Below, piece by piece: positions 6,443 to 6,589 of a DNA stretch of 6,589 nt. Origin of the DNA: Gemmatimonadota bacterium (GTDB lineage Bacteria; Gemmatimonadota; Gemmatimonadetes; Longimicrobiales; RSA9); NCBI GenBank assembly GCA_019689775.1, contig JADGGV010000237.1, positions 1 to 6,589 on the forward strand. The letters are read 5' to 3'. The translations under genes were made by a program, and so were the position numbers. The notes beneath the pieces are model-generated. The model searched no databases. It was not told where the DNA came from and saw only the letters and a list, made by a program, of their open reading frames with translations. Numbering within the stretch: position 1 is the stretch's first letter; every line of letters begins with the position of its first letter.

Positions 6443-6456
6443 GGTCTCCCCTCGGG

Positions 6457-6493
6457 CTTCTACATGAGGAGGATGGGGCCGGTCTTGTAGAAG
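6457..6493 (-). promoter_or_regulatory. Candidate PadR operator: perfect 8-bp inverted repeat
   Basis: CTTCTACA (6457-6464) and TGTAGAAG (6486-6493) are exact reverse complements separated by 21 bp, centre to centre 29 bp. They lie 15-51 bp upstream of the padR ATG. The arms are A/T-containing islands in GC-rich DNA, and one arm includes ACAT, resembling the ATGT/ACAT half-sites known for PadR-family operators. On the minus strand the proximal arm also contains TAGAAG, a possible -10 element at 4 of 6 matches. No convincing -35 stands at 16-18 bp. Binding there would cover the promoter or start region and repress padR. The sites are seen directly; binding by this PadR is inferred. Confidence 0.6.
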
Positions 6494-6501
6494 CGCAAGG
6501 G

Positions 6502-6544
6502 GGGTTCGACTACGGGCGGGAACTGCGGGTTCGACGGCGGGCGG
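6502..6544. repeat. 18-bp direct repeat upstream of padR
   Basis: GGGTTCGACTACGGGCGG (6502-6519) is repeated as GGGTTCGACGGCGGGCGG (6527-6544), with two mismatches and a 25-bp period. It lies 60-102 bp upstream of the padR start, just beyond the inverted repeat. It could hold sites for a second regulator or be a simple local duplication. No gene is visible between 6443 and the right edge. Confidence 0.4.
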
Positions 6545-6589
6545 TGAGCACACCGGGTCCGACGTCGGGTGAGGGCGGAAACGGGGCGG

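Noticed and set aside
6500..6540. GGTTCGA motifs resembling a tRNA T-arm
   Set aside because: The flanking 5-base segments do not pair as a T-stem, and no anticodon or acceptor stem can be built around either copy, so no tRNA is called.

Overview
The window is very GC-rich DNA with strong third-position G/C bias and reads as bacterial chromosome, most probably Acidobacteriota. The main evidence is a PadR-family regulator next to an orphan duplicated FtsX/MacB-type permease (ADOP, acidobacterial duplicated orphan permease). That pair is a hallmark of Acidobacteriota genomes and also occurs in some other soil phyla such as Gemmatimonadota. The assignment to Acidobacteriota is an inference from gene content and composition, because no phylogenetic marker is present.

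Layout, left to right. (1) Positions 1-450, minus strand: the N-terminal 150 codons of a DUF4287/DUF5655-type cytosolic protein that runs off the left edge, with a textbook Shine-Dalgarno. (2) Positions 451-728: a divergent intergenic region with a 14-bp perfect palindrome and a plausible sigma70-type promoter facing right. (3) Positions 729-2978, plus strand: a secreted, self-processing N-terminal-nucleophile acylase of the penicillin/AHL/aculeacin acylase family, with signal peptide, linker, catalytic Ser and supporting residues all visible. (4) Positions 2979-3081: a short convergent gap with hexamer repeats and a hairpin that may end the minus-strand gene. (5) Positions 3082-5775, minus strand: the 897-aa ADOP permease. 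(6) Positions 5776-6109: a 334-bp non-coding gap containing a repeated GGCGAC-N5-GTCGCC element, a very stable GC hairpin and a distal inverted repeat. (7) Positions 6110-6442, minus strand: a 110-aa PadR-family winged-helix regulator. (8) Positions 6443-6589: its upstream region, with a perfect 8-bp inverted repeat that is a good operator candidate and an 18-bp direct repeat.

How the parts may work together: padR and the permease gene point the same way, and padR lies upstream, as expected for a regulator controlling itself and an efflux-type or lipid/lipoprotein-handling permease. The acylase is convergent to this pair and has its own promoter, so any functional tie (for example secreted amide hydrolysis beside export or stress sensing) is speculative. 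All four genes belong to known families. I see no convincing undescribed gene system. The less ordinary signal is in the non-coding DNA around padR and between padR and the permease gene.
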